Assembly (NCBI GenBank): GCA_051530055.1
Contig: CM121342.1
Coordinates: forward strand, 1,736,001 to 1,800,000
DNA: 64,000 nt
Source of the DNA: Neoechinorhynchus agilis
Lineage: Eukaryota; Acanthocephala
Reading direction: 5' to 3'
The notes under the pieces were generated by a model. The model was not told where the DNA came from. It saw only the letters and a list, made by a program, of their open reading frames with translations, and made no database searches. Numbering within the stretch: position 1 is the first letter of the stretch; every line of letters starts with the position of its first letter. This document shows, piece after piece, positions 36,540-47,109 of this stretch. A program made the translations under genes and the position numbers.

Positions 36540-38185
36540 ATATTTGGATTTGAGAGATATCTATGGCTAGCCCTTTCTTATGTACATTTAAAATCAAACC
36601 ATTATCAAAGTGGTGATGCTCATTTAAAGCGTTCATTATCTACAAAGTACGCATAGACCTCGATTTTTTTACTTTGTTTCATTGTAAACGTGCCAACGTC
36701 CAATGTAATTATCCAAGAAAAAATTTTACCGGATATTTTTTTATTTCATGCATGATTCGTCAATAATGAAACTGGGCTGAGATCTCCCTCTTTAATTTTC
36801 CATCGAATCAATATATTCTTAGTTTCCGTAAAGTTCTCACTTGCATTTAAAGCGCCCTTTTGAATCAGTATAATTTTAAATACTAATTCTAGATTCAAGG
36901 AGAAGCAACTTAATTACTTTTATATGGACTAATAATGTTTCTTTGAGTTTCTGAGGGGAACGTTTTGTCTTGACCAAGACTTTGTGGTGGCAGTTGAAGA
37001 ATGGTGCCTGCAGACAGGCGCTAACCATGTTCCCGTGAATGACCTCAGACAGTCGAACTGGGACAGACCTCTCGTCGCGCGAGCTCGCAGTTCTCTACTT
37101 TCAGGTTCTCGCGATGGGGTCGTCCGAGCTAGATTGTTGGCAGTTTCGACACGAGAATCGAAATCGTTGTTGGAGGCTGTTCCTCTGGCATCTGTGGGAG
37201 CTCTTCTTACTGATGAGGTAACGATGATCGCAGCCCTTAAGACTTGGTCTCCCGATATGCATGCCCCATCGCTGTCGATGTGGGTCTTTGGTTGTTGCTT
37301 TCGGGCGATACGGTCTCGAAGGTTCTCACGCCATTCTGAGATCAATAGCGTCATTTCCCGGGCGTTGAGAACTGCGAACCTCCCCAACATGTTGGCAGCT
37401 CGGCACTCACTCTGCTCCAAGATCTCTAGAAGAGATTGAGAAAAACGACCGGCGACGCACGAGCAGGTGTATTCCTGCGACAAAATATCTCGCTCGCGGT
37501 ACAACGAGGCAATGCTGCTAGCGTGATAGCAGCAGCCGAGGAAGGAGAGAAGCTCCAATTTTGCGGACGGTGGTGATTGCACGTTTTGTGCTTTATCATG
37601 TTCTACAATTAGAAGTTCTTTTTTTTTAATTTTTATTTTAGTGCTCGCAAGAAGGTCTACTCGTAATTTTGCTTCATATGCCTGAACAATATATCGATTA
37701 ATTGTAATTAAAAATGAGCTTGTATTTCCGTTAACGCAAATCTTGCCTTGTCACCTTCTTTAATCACTGATGTAATCTAAAATTCCTTTGCAACTTACTT
37801 TTCTCAGTTATCATAGAATTGTCTTGTTTGCAGATTGAACTAGTCACGCTCGAAGAGCAAAGCTTATCAACAACATTTCCGCTGTTCGAATTTCCAAGAG
37901 TAAAGCTAAACGAATATAGTTTTTAATTTTAAGATTGCAGCAAGTTTTCACTTGCAAACATAAATACAAAGTCCATCGCTCCAGCGTCGCATTAAGGTTC
38001 CATGAATTATTTGAAGATTTTAAACATTTGTTTATGTAATAGGGAAGCGTAATCTATACACAAAAGTTGTACAAATTGCTCAGATTCAAATACTTAACCG
38101 AATATTATACAGTTGGTTTTTGCTTCATATATAGCGACGATAAACTACGTTTTGTTTAAAAACTTTGCACAAAAACGATTGACTT
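36540..38185. other. Intergenic stretch after the dynein gene
   Basis: It contains the retroelement fragment at 36984-37580. The rest is AT-rich and shows no supported exon or RNA gene. Confidence 0.45.
36984..37580 (+). mobile_element. Retroelement fragment, same family as 18935-19402
   Basis: A GC-rich island whose plus strand resembles the region just upstream of the C-terminal end in the same RT-protein family: SLLEAVPLASVGALLTDEV, a histidine/cysteine-type stretch, and FSRHSEINSVISRAL. Near 37470-37560 it gives the terminal signature ISLAVQRGNAASV, which matches the end of the fragment at 18935-19402. It is a broken, internally shortened fossil. A 217-codon open frame on the opposite strand is a by-product of composition. 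Confidence 0.65.
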
Positions 38186-38671
38186 TCAACGAAGAACCAC
38201 ATTTTTAACTTTCTCTACAACTTTGAAACATTGATTATGGAAACTCTCTGCAAAAATTCGCAGAAGATTTGCACTGGTTGGTCTTCGAATATTCTCTATT
38301 ACTTCGCTGTTAAACTGAATGGCAGCGAGAGACTCGTATTTTGAAATATTTGCCGTCAATTTTGATGTACTTGAAGCACGACATTTTACATGATCATCCG
38401 CTTTTTGTCTTAGTTTCACGTGGTAGATTCTAACTGGAGTTATCAGCTTAATAGGAACACCCCGAACGGGGATCGGTTTGTGGATTTGGTGATCGATGAG
38501 ACTGAATTGGTCTTTCTTAGGTGGATGAGGATGAGCGAAAAATGTTGGCCTAGTGAAGCGATCTTGCATTTTTTGAATGCTTGCCTGATGAATAATTGGG
38601 ATGCATGTCATCGAGTATACATTTCCTTCATAGCAATGAGTCCGCTGAACAGTGGAAAGGTCCCGGCTCAT
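38186..38671 (-). CDS. Unrecognised protein, HPHPP/KPIP-RGVP family member A
   Basis: A single open frame of 161 residues from an ATG. I do not recognise the family. It shares two ordered blocks with the protein at 46621-47109: FFAHPHPP (here about residues 45-52) and IHKPIPVRGVP (about 66-76). Both also end in an RR.T-containing C-terminal helix-like region (RRPTSANLLRIF). It has no signal peptide, no membrane segment and one cysteine in the middle. Proline-rich block spacing suggests short binding motifs in an otherwise loose chain. It lies on the same strand downstream of RALGAPB. Conservation with its partner makes a real gene likely; the function is unknown. Confidence 0.6.
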   Translation of the reverse strand: MSRDLSTVQRTHCYEGNVYSMTCIPIIHQASIQKMQDRFTRPTFFAHPHPPKKDQFSLIDHQIHKPIPVRGVPIKLITPVRIYHVKLRQKADDHVKCRASSTSKLTANISKYESLAAIQFNSEVIENIRRPTSANLLRIFAESFHNQCFKVVEKVKNVVLR

Positions 38672-38934
38672 TTAACTAAAGATTATTGATAAAAGTACTC
38701 AATCAACGAAAGTTGTAAAAATCTTCATACAAATCGAGCGTATCATTGAATAATTGTAAAACGAGCATCGTGCTAATTTTCATAAAGTAACCTTCTAAGC
38801 ATAACTTAAATAAGGGTAGGAAACTGATGAATGCACTACTTTATAAAGGAACTTTTTTACTAAACCCCGCACGAAAGTGATCCTATATCAGCGTATCCAG
38901 AAGATGATGGTTTTTAAAGACTAAATCCCTAATT

Positions 38935-39117
38935 GGAATTATTGTTTAGGACTACACCCGGTAAATGAATATTTATTAAAGACGTTTCGAACCTCGTCGG
39001 GTTCATCATCAGTTTGTTAGTTAGCAATAGACGCTATCGATGATGAACCTGACGAGGTTCGCAGAACGTTTTTTATGAATAATCATTTACCGGGTGTAGA
39101 CCTAAAAAATAATTCAA
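38935..39117. repeat. Foldback element, family 2
   Basis: Outer arms TTTAGGACTACACCCGGTAA and the inverse TTACCGGGTGTAGACCTAAA, then CGAACCTCGTCGGGTTCATC and its inverse GATGAACCTGACGAGGTTCG around a short loop. It shares the TATTAAAGACGTT and CCTCGTC segments with the copy at 12338-12513, but the outermost bases differ. Confidence 0.75.
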
Positions 39118-39670
39118 ATCACATTCCCCGGTACCTCACATGTCGACATAAATCCATAATTTTACTTACATGGAAAAATAAGAATAGTAGAAAAGGAGAA
39201 GTTGCTTTGTCTTTGAATCGTAACAAATTTGTCAAAAATTGAAGTCAATAGTTATGTAGTGCACATTGACTGAAATGATTCAACCTGAGAAACAAGGTGA
39301 GCACGATGAAATCGCTATTAGTTGAATAATTTAATTAATCATCTCACCTATGCAAATTGAAGATTTTTCGGTTAATTAATTGATCAATAGAAGATAAAGA
39401 CAAGAGGAATATTTCAAGAATTGTAAAAGGGAATACATGTCCTATTTTTCCAGAAAGGAAGATCTGAAATAAAGATGCAAGGAACCAAAAAACTTACTGA
39501 TTTGCCAGATATAATAACGTTACGAAATAATAGCTGCTGTTAAAATTTCCGTAATTGAAAGTCTCGAGAGTAGAACGTGTTAAAATGTGATTTCTTATAT
39601 TCGTATTTGATGCTCCCAACTGTGCATAACGTGATTTATATTTTCCCTCAGAAAATTAAGATACCAATGT

Positions 39671-42600
39671 TTACAAACGTTCATCAAGACATAACCTATG
39701 AATAAGCAGGGGGTGTGATGGTTTCTCCGAGAACTTCTGACATATTTCTATCAATTTGAATTTTCGGTATTGGTACCCAGACTTGCTTATGAAATTTCCT
39801 TGACCCTTTGAACCACCTATAGGATTCGAGCGCCTATGTTTGTGGTAAACATCAGCGATTAATTTGCTGAGAATCTTTGGTAGAGCCGCTTCATTAGCGA
39901 GTAATCCATCGATCGCGCCTATCGATAACCAATACTTGGACGCATCTTGTTCTTTACAATTGAGATTAATTAGAATGCCATTGTGGTGCCAAATTTCGAC
40001 AACAATTGGAGTACATTGATGGATTGTGAGACCTGCAAATCTGTTCGAAGTTGTCACTTTTAGATCCTTGTCAACCCAAGAGACGGACACCAATGGTCGG
40101 CAAAGTAGTGGTTGAGAAGAACTTGTTTCAGGTGCGCTTTCCGATGAAAACAGAAGGCGTACGCTACAAAATGGATCCCTTTCATCGAGTAGTTCAACAC
40201 GAGGAATCGGAATTATCTCTCGTTCAACAGAACCGCGAGAATTGTCTTTTTGGTTAGATAACTGAAGAATGTGACGACTTGAATAATAAAAAAGACACCT
40301 AGACTTACTGGGCGAGTTTCATTGAGGATAAGACAGTCAGCTGTTGTCTTCTTGGACGTCCGGTCTAGGTAGTCAAGTGCATTAAGAAAGGAGTCGTCCA
40401 TTTGGTTTGCAAACAGGTAAATCCTATCGTTATCCATTGCATGATTGGGACTTTCGTTCGTCCTTGATCGCTAATGAAAGCAGGAGGCATTTTAAAGATT
40501 TATTTAAGAACCTACCACTTTAAGAAGGGGGAATTTGCCCTGTACAGTGAAACAGTTACCTTGTGCCAACAATATCCTCATTATTCGCCTTTTATCGAAA
40601 TCATTTTTCAGTGTCTTCCTTTGTGGTTTCTGATTAGAACAAAAATCATCGTTTGTGTTGAACTCGAGTTGAACGTCGGATATGTAGCGCTGACCATTCC
40701 TCCAAGTAATATCATCCATGGATATCAAACGAACGTCTATGGTTTTATTCGATAAATCCTTAGAAAGTTGAAAGCTTAGAAGGGTTGGACAAGGTATATT
40801 TGAAGGTGAACTTGGAGTGATTACAGCATGATGATCTGATTTGGGTTTTTGAGTGTATTTGATAGTCCATTCACAACACCCAAAAGGCGTCCGGCACAAG
40901 ACGGCAACTTCTGTTAATTCGTTTATGACCGATATACAATGTTGAGGATCACACATGAACGTAAAAGCATCTCTAAACGCAAGACAAAGATTGTCGTCAG
41001 CATCGATCATAGCATGACCTTCGAATAGACCAAAAGAAAGTAAAAGTTCAGCAGCCTTTTTCACGCGGATGGAAGCCGGCCCTCGTCCTTCACTGCTAAT
41101 AGATACCATCGAGGAAGCAGTTGTAAGGGATGAGATCGAGTACGTGGATTTTAGAGCTTCGTTTTGGTACCCAGTTAGGCCCATGTCTACCATATGGATC
41201 AACGATGCCACGATTTCATCTCGAAGATTCGTTGGACTCTTAGTTTCACGCCAGAACTGTCCAATGTTCATATCAACGAGCCATCGGGTACAACAATCGT
41301 ATGCGTCTACGATTGCGGTATGCATATCTCGAACGTGACGATAACTCTCTTTTTCAAGTTGATGAACACAAAACTTGCATGACGCTTCAATGATCAGCAT
41401 AAAGTATTCATGATTGTGAGTGAACGAAAATGCATTCAATACACTGAAGCACAGACTTGCGGATACGTAGTTATCGGCCAAATGAGTATTGAGTTTTGAA
41501 ATAAGTATTCGAACTAATCGATCAGTCCACGCGAAGAAATCGAAGGAGCGTCCGGAAGATCGGTGCCGATAATGTCGAAACTGAACGCTGCTTTTCACGA
41601 TTAGATTAATCGACGCTATCGACGAGGTGGTAAAATTTAAAGCGATTGCAAACTCACCTGCAAGAGAATGAAAACTGACTAATTCCAAGTTTTCCGCTTG
41701 AATAACTGAGCAAATTAAAGCTCCAATATCACTTAATACCAATCGCCTGTTCACTTCGCCTCCTACTTTAAGCAAATGAAATTATTCTTATTGTAAAAAG
41801 ACGAGAATACTCTAACCCAGCGTAAAGATCTTCGCAGACACGTTTTTAAGATGCCTAAGGACGAAACCAGTTGAGGTGCGAATGAACGAACAAATGGACT
41901 TAAGCACCACAGCTTCGTCATGTCCACTATTTAAATATTTCGAAATGGATCGTTTTTAATGAAAAACCTGCCTGCCTGACTTCCTCGATTCATTCAGGGA
42001 AGCCCATAACCGTCTTGTTGTGAGATTATTCGCACAATTCAAAGATAATACTAATACGGCCCACAGGAATTCAATTGGTAAATGAGTGCACAGGATTTGA
42101 GAACAGTTCATAACCATAGTTGTCATTGATTGGACCTTTTCAATCGAAAATTAAGTTTATTTTATACAAAAGGCTTACCGGAGTGATTGCCGGCGTGCTG
42201 CAAGATCGATAGAACGCAGCTAAAACCAAAGCTAAACTTGTTTGATCAATATATTCATCGGGTTGTATTGAAGATACCATCTTGCCGAACGTATTAAGTG
42301 CCATTGATTGCCCATTTCCACTCTGAAAAAGTTATCAACTAAAAAAACAACCAACTAGATACCTACTATTGTCTGAACACAAGCTTTAAACAACCATGGT
42401 TTGAATAATTTAAGAAGCATATAAATTGAGCATCGCGGTCGATTGTCTGCGACCATTAAAGTATCGACCATATCGCAAATGTGTTTTATAACAACATCAA
42501 ATGTTCCACAACGAAACGCTCCACATGCAATCAAACCAGACGGATCATCGATTAGTTTAAGAAATAAAAACCATGCTTTACTAAGTCGTTCCGGATCATT

Positions 42601-43937
42601 TATGGAATGCGGAGCACCTCGTTTATGGTGAGTAAACTCACTCATTTGCCAGCACACGTTGTACATATCAACAGTTAGCGTAAGACAGACTTGACTCCAT
42701 TGACAATAAACATAATCGTGAATGATCCACAATTTGAACAATTGCTTTAGTGTGAGCCAATGTTCTGAGGGTGGGAAGTATTTATCGCACGCGATTAGCC
42801 AAATTTTAAATACAGTAAAAATTAAGGATGTACCCAATGATTCAGCTAAATCATTCATTGAAGATAATGTATTGTCTGCCATTGAGAGAAGACACAGAAG
42901 GATTTCAAAGTACGCAGACCGATCTTCCACGAGGGCAGGACACGGCGATTGAATAATCGTTTCGATCAATTGAAGAATTTTTTTACAGTGAACAATTTTC
43001 CAATTAATGACACTGATTAAATACGTGAAAAAGCAGTACGTTTAATTAGTGCCTAGTAAGGATTTTTCTTTGACCAACTTGAGACAGTGTAAAAGTCAGA
43101 TTGGGCAAAAAAACTTGGCATAAGGGCCATAACATATCGTGATAGAACAATCGCGGATTATCTTTCAGTAAAATAGGCAAATTAGACGATCGCTTACTTT
43201 CTCCCAAGTCCGTCGATCGATCCTCGTGTAAACTCGTGAAAGTCTATTTAAAAACCGATAAAGATTCGCTACAATTTCTGACTAAGCCTGTAAAGAATTA
43301 TTTGGAATAGCATAAAACCCTCAAAAGAATTAAATTTTACCTTCAAATAGACTTTCACAAGCGGAGAACGCTCAACCATTCACAACAGACTTCAACTGCG
43401 CATTTCATTCGCTCTAATTCGCGATCCACGTCCTCATCAGTAGCTATATCATCATCGAAATCACCAAGAGTGAATTGAACACCAAATCGAAGGCATTGGA
43501 TAAACCAGCAAATGGTTGTTTGTTCAATGTTTACTATACTGTGATTTTCGAATTTATTTACCCGGTGGATCGGGGCTTTGGAAGAAGATTCACATTTTGT
43601 TTGAGGTAAGATGGAATGAGATGGTAATGTGGCAGTCTTTACAAATTCTATAATGTCCATTACACATTTGCGTGCAACCTTCTTCGGAATGTGATTCAAG
43701 GCGCTGTTCACTTCATCGCGATACTTTTTCATGGAGGGTATCAGTGAATCGCAATGATATCGCAACATTTCTGAAGTGGGAAGGGTGTTATTTTTAGACA
43801 AAATGTGGCTTTCTGAGTAGTAGAATCCTTCTTTGCTAAAAAAGACGAATGAAATTTGAGAATAAAAATAGATTCGTATACGCATGGAGCGATTGATGTA
43901 GCAAGGAAAAATAGACACTCTCATCTTTTAATCCCAT
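39671..43937 (-). CDS. RALGAPB: Ral GTPase-activating protein subunit beta
   Basis: Eleven exons, all in frame: 43937-43882, 43835-43370, 43243-43198, 43161-43086, 43012-42367, 42322-42179, 42135-41981, 41926-41817, 41765-40516, 40470-40309 and 40261-39671; 1233 residues (human about 1490). Introns are 36-126 nt. Family blocks include the N-terminal TTICWFIQCLRFGVQFTLGD, the IFTVFKIWLIACDKYFPPSE region, GPASIRVKKAAELLL with RDMHTAIVDAYDCCTRWL, and a C-terminal VSVSWVDKDL onward that matches the RapGAP-like end. The beta subunit has no GAP activity of its own in characterised animals; it pairs with a RALGAP alpha subunit to inactivate RalA/RalB, which control the exocyst and TOR signalling. 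The ATG at 43937 is chosen because a 46-nt intron then joins in phase to the conserved part. Exon limits at 43085-43013 and 41980-41927 rest on frame and similarity only. Confidence 0.88.
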
Positions 43938-44282
43938 TCGCTTGAACTTTTTAAACCAATCTTTGTTCGATCGGAAATTCGGATGGCTTACAATGATTTC
44001 TCTTTTCGTGTTTAATCACGGCGAAACCATCACTAATTGTTGCCAAAAAATTATTTTACCATAAAAAAACCAAGGAAAAGCCCTTAAAATAAGCAAGAAC
44101 TTTTCATATATTAAGCGCAGCCTAAATTTTTAAGCCATTACTGAACATCATCGAGAGGAAATCCTTCGGGATGGTGACCATAATCCAATGCGAATAAAAA
44201 AATATTTCATTGAGAGATATTTCGAAAGAGGAAACTCCACCTCATTAATTTTCTAAAAAAATATTTTTGTTGTTTTGTAGAC

Positions 44283-46477
44283 TCGAGTACGCGGGATGGC
44301 TACGTCGCTGAATATTTTAATAAATTATGTTTTGTCCGGCATTGTGATTACCACAGCTCCGTATCTGAACATTTGAAATATATTCTATCCAATTGTTCCT
44401 TCAAGTGGATGCGTATTCTCAATGGCGAATCGTGTGAAACATCACCTCGGGAATCGACGGTCCCGTACACCCGAGTCAAGGCTACCAACTTAGGTATCCC
44501 CACCACATCCATTTTTACATGCTTGAGAAGAAGGCTGAGGCCTTGAAAATTCGCAATGAAGAAACTCGAGTGTGTTACAATTCGCAAGTGAGAATTTTAA
44601 ATATATCGCAATTTTTTTTACAAATGCAATATTATCGATCAAGGTTTAGAATAAATAAATTTTTGTGGTGAGAAATAGAGTTTAATTTATTAATTCCTAC
44701 TTTTTAGGCCCGAAGAAATCCTACGAGACGGACGAAAAAAATATATCCATGAACAACTTCTTTAAAAGAATAAATAACCTAAACGTACTTTCTTGAGTCC
44801 CGGAACCAAAACATTGCGACGAAAAATAAGATCGATATTCAGAATACTGTAAATTGTAAAGATGTTATCACTTGGATTGTTTTTGATGAAGGCGAAATAA
44901 AATTGAAAAATTATTTAATTTAATATTTTTCGTCTTCTACGCGTGGAACATCTTCAGAATCTCAATGTTAAGGCGCTCGGAACTTTAATTTGGGTTGGTA
45001 ATTAGATTTGATATCGACGAATGGTTTCATTCGTCATTAAATTTGGTACCAGGCAACTTCTTATCCGGTTATGTCGACCAATACGAAAACCGAAATTTTT
45101 AAATCCTTAAATTAATGTTCACATTTGTAAAATTGAAACTTTCTTCAAATAGCAATCTCCAACGATGATAATCAGTTAACCTGAGAAACCGACACGAAAT
45201 AAAAGTCCATAAATGCGAAATTCGATTTCATCGCCGTAGAAAAGTGTTCATTAAAGTACTTAAGAATAAAAATGAAGAGCACTTCCTTTGAAAAGGCCGT
45301 TAAATCTGCATACTAACAAAGTAGTTCGTATTCTTCCCGAAGTAAACCTCATTATTTATACAAGCCTTTTGAACAATTAAACTTGATTATTTTAGTCGAA
45401 TTGTTGGATGCAAATAACTCCAGCAGAGATCTGATTGAAAAGGTGAGCAAAATCCCAAGAAATATTGAATTATAAACTGATTAACAAGTCACTTTCTCCA
45501 AATTTTGAATTCAGTTTGTTGTTGAAGTGTTTAAAATCCGATCACTGCATTTCCTTCTAACATTTTGATCTTAAATTTTTTGAGCAAGTTACATCGAGAA
45601 TTTGAGTCAGCGAAATTTCCATCTTGGTCTCTTTTAACCACAAGCACCTAATTTCAATGCGAAATCTTATAGGAAGAAAATTCGTTTTGGTTTTTGCTTA
45701 AAAGAAGTCGATATATGTATAGAAATGTTTATTTTCCAGGAACATTAAAAATTTATAAAAGTTCCCACAGGAATAACAAAACATCTTTATCTTCCTTGGG
45801 AATGCTGCATTCCCTTTGCTGAATCGCTAATTTTCTGATAAAAATTATTGGCTGCATTGCGACCAACCATTTTCAAAAACATTGGTTAAAAATTCTGCTT
45901 GGTCCGACAACAGCGAGGTTGAAAAATCTAGAGCGATACAGGTCGAGGCGCTACTTCAACAGGTTCTGAATTTTAATTTTTACTTTCAATCTCCAGTCAA
46001 TCATTAGATAAATTTGGTAGAAATTACTCCGACGGTGCAGATTTTTCTAACAATACGGAAACCGCAATTCGTTGCTAATACGTGCGAAAATGCACATCTT
46101 TTGAACGTTTGCGAAGAATTTTGTTTTGAACATTGATGAAAAAAGCGGAGATAAAACTTGTTAGCGAATTACTATTTGATATTTGCATCTTCGATGCCAT
46201 GTTTTATTGAACATTATTTTCAGAAACGAAGATTCTACTGACTTTGAGCGTATAGACACCCGTCTCTTAAGAATCTCTCAGTGACAAATAATTTTCGACA
46301 TTCAAATCAGTTTCCTCTTTAGCGAAAAGTTTATGCTCATTTATATTCAGGATTGAGTTCGTAAAAAAAGATACGAATTTCGTCGCTTCAATCGACGACT
46401 ATCTGAATGAAAAGCATCATTTAGTGACAATATTTCTGGAGAGCTTTCGAATGACCATTTCGTTGCAAAGGAGATAG
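44283..46477 (+). pseudogene. Possible divergent or decayed multi-exon gene
   Basis: Several plus-strand blocks look like exons. 44283-44550 is open without a start (RDGYVAEYFNKLCF and cysteine-rich). 45396-45442 is bounded by TTTTAG and GTGAGC (ELLDANNSSRDLIEK). About 45890-45962 joins 46008-46136 across a 45-nt intron in phase (VEALLQQ then INLVEITPTVQIFL). 46224-46477 has two tiny possible introns and ends in EKIEFVKK..FVASIDDYL. The pieces weakly recall helical-repeat phosphatase regulators (SAPS/PP6R or PP4R3), but the order does not fit either well. It could be a degraded gene, a very divergent one, or chance. I make no functional call. Confidence 0.3.
44655..44740. repeat. Decayed family-3 foldback
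   Basis: TTTTTGTGGTGAGAAATAGAG followed by GAAGAAATCCTACGAGACGGACGA matches one arm and the centre of the element at 16068-16195. The second arm is not recognisable. Confidence 0.45.
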
Positions 46478-46620
46478 TTTGTGGGGTTTTTTACTGTTTC
46501 AAAAAATTTTTTATTAAGGTTTCTTCTAAAATATACGAATAAAAAGAAGAATGATATGTCAAAAATGCACGTTGTTTTTTGAACATGCGATTTTTTTACA
46601 AGATGATAAGGTATTCGCGA

Positions 46621-47109
46621 TCAGAGAATACTTTTGAACCTTGATAGGATTCGTACGAAAACATCAACCAAACTTCCACCGAAAGTTCGACGTGATTTCG
46701 AGCTTTCCCATGAGCTGATGTCGGCTAATCCATCATCATCATCGTCGTCGTCGTTGCTAACGACATCTTTTCGTCCATTACCCACGAACGAGATTGTTGA
46801 TGGACTCGATTTATAAGCAGTGTGTAAAGGCAGATACTGATCTACAGAAGTTGAAACGATACATCCATTGTCTAATCTCCTTGATTCAGATAAGACTTCA
46901 GGGACACCACGACGAGGAATGGGTTTGTAGATTACGTGACTTTGTTCGTTGTTATTTGTTGATGGAGGTGGATGAGGATGTACAAAATAAATTGGTTTCC
47001 TTTTACACCCACTCTTGTCTGTCCAAGTCTTAGAGAATTGAGGTAAAGAAGCAGTGGACGAATATTCGAGGTTCCGGGCATGTTCTAGTTTATTCCTCTT
47101 GAATAACAT
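46621..47109 (-). CDS. Unrecognised protein, HPHPP/KPIP-RGVP family member B
   Basis: Open frame from an ATG at 47109-47107; 162 residues. A TTGCAG acceptor lies about 18 nt upstream, so an earlier exon is possible. It shares YFVHPHPP, IYKPIPRRGVP and an SRRT C-terminal segment with the protein at 38186-38671. It differs by an acidic run of eight aspartates (encoded by a GAT/GAC microsatellite at about 46733-46757) and a serine-rich linker. There is no signal peptide or membrane segment. Not recognised; the shared ordered motifs argue for a genuine, fast-evolving family. Same strand as RALGAPB and upstream of it. Confidence 0.6.
   Translation of the reverse strand: MLFKRNKLEHARNLEYSSTASLPQFSKTWTDKSGCKRKPIYFVHPHPPPSTNNNEQSHVIYKPIPRRGVPEVLSESRRLDNGCIVSTSVDQYLPLHTAYKSSPSTISFVGNGRKDVVSNDDDDDDDGLADISSWESSKSRRTFGGSLVDVFVRILSRFKSIL

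Larger units (their letters stand above)
43938..46620. other. Stretch with scattered exon-like blocks
   Basis: Mostly AT-rich. It holds a decayed family-3 foldback (44655-44740) and the plus-strand exon-like blocks described in the next entry. No RNA gene was found. Confidence 0.4.

Noticed and set aside
36929-37582. 217-codon open frame on the minus strand
   Set aside because: It is the shadow of the plus-strand retroelement fragment, which has recognisable family blocks; the minus reading has none.
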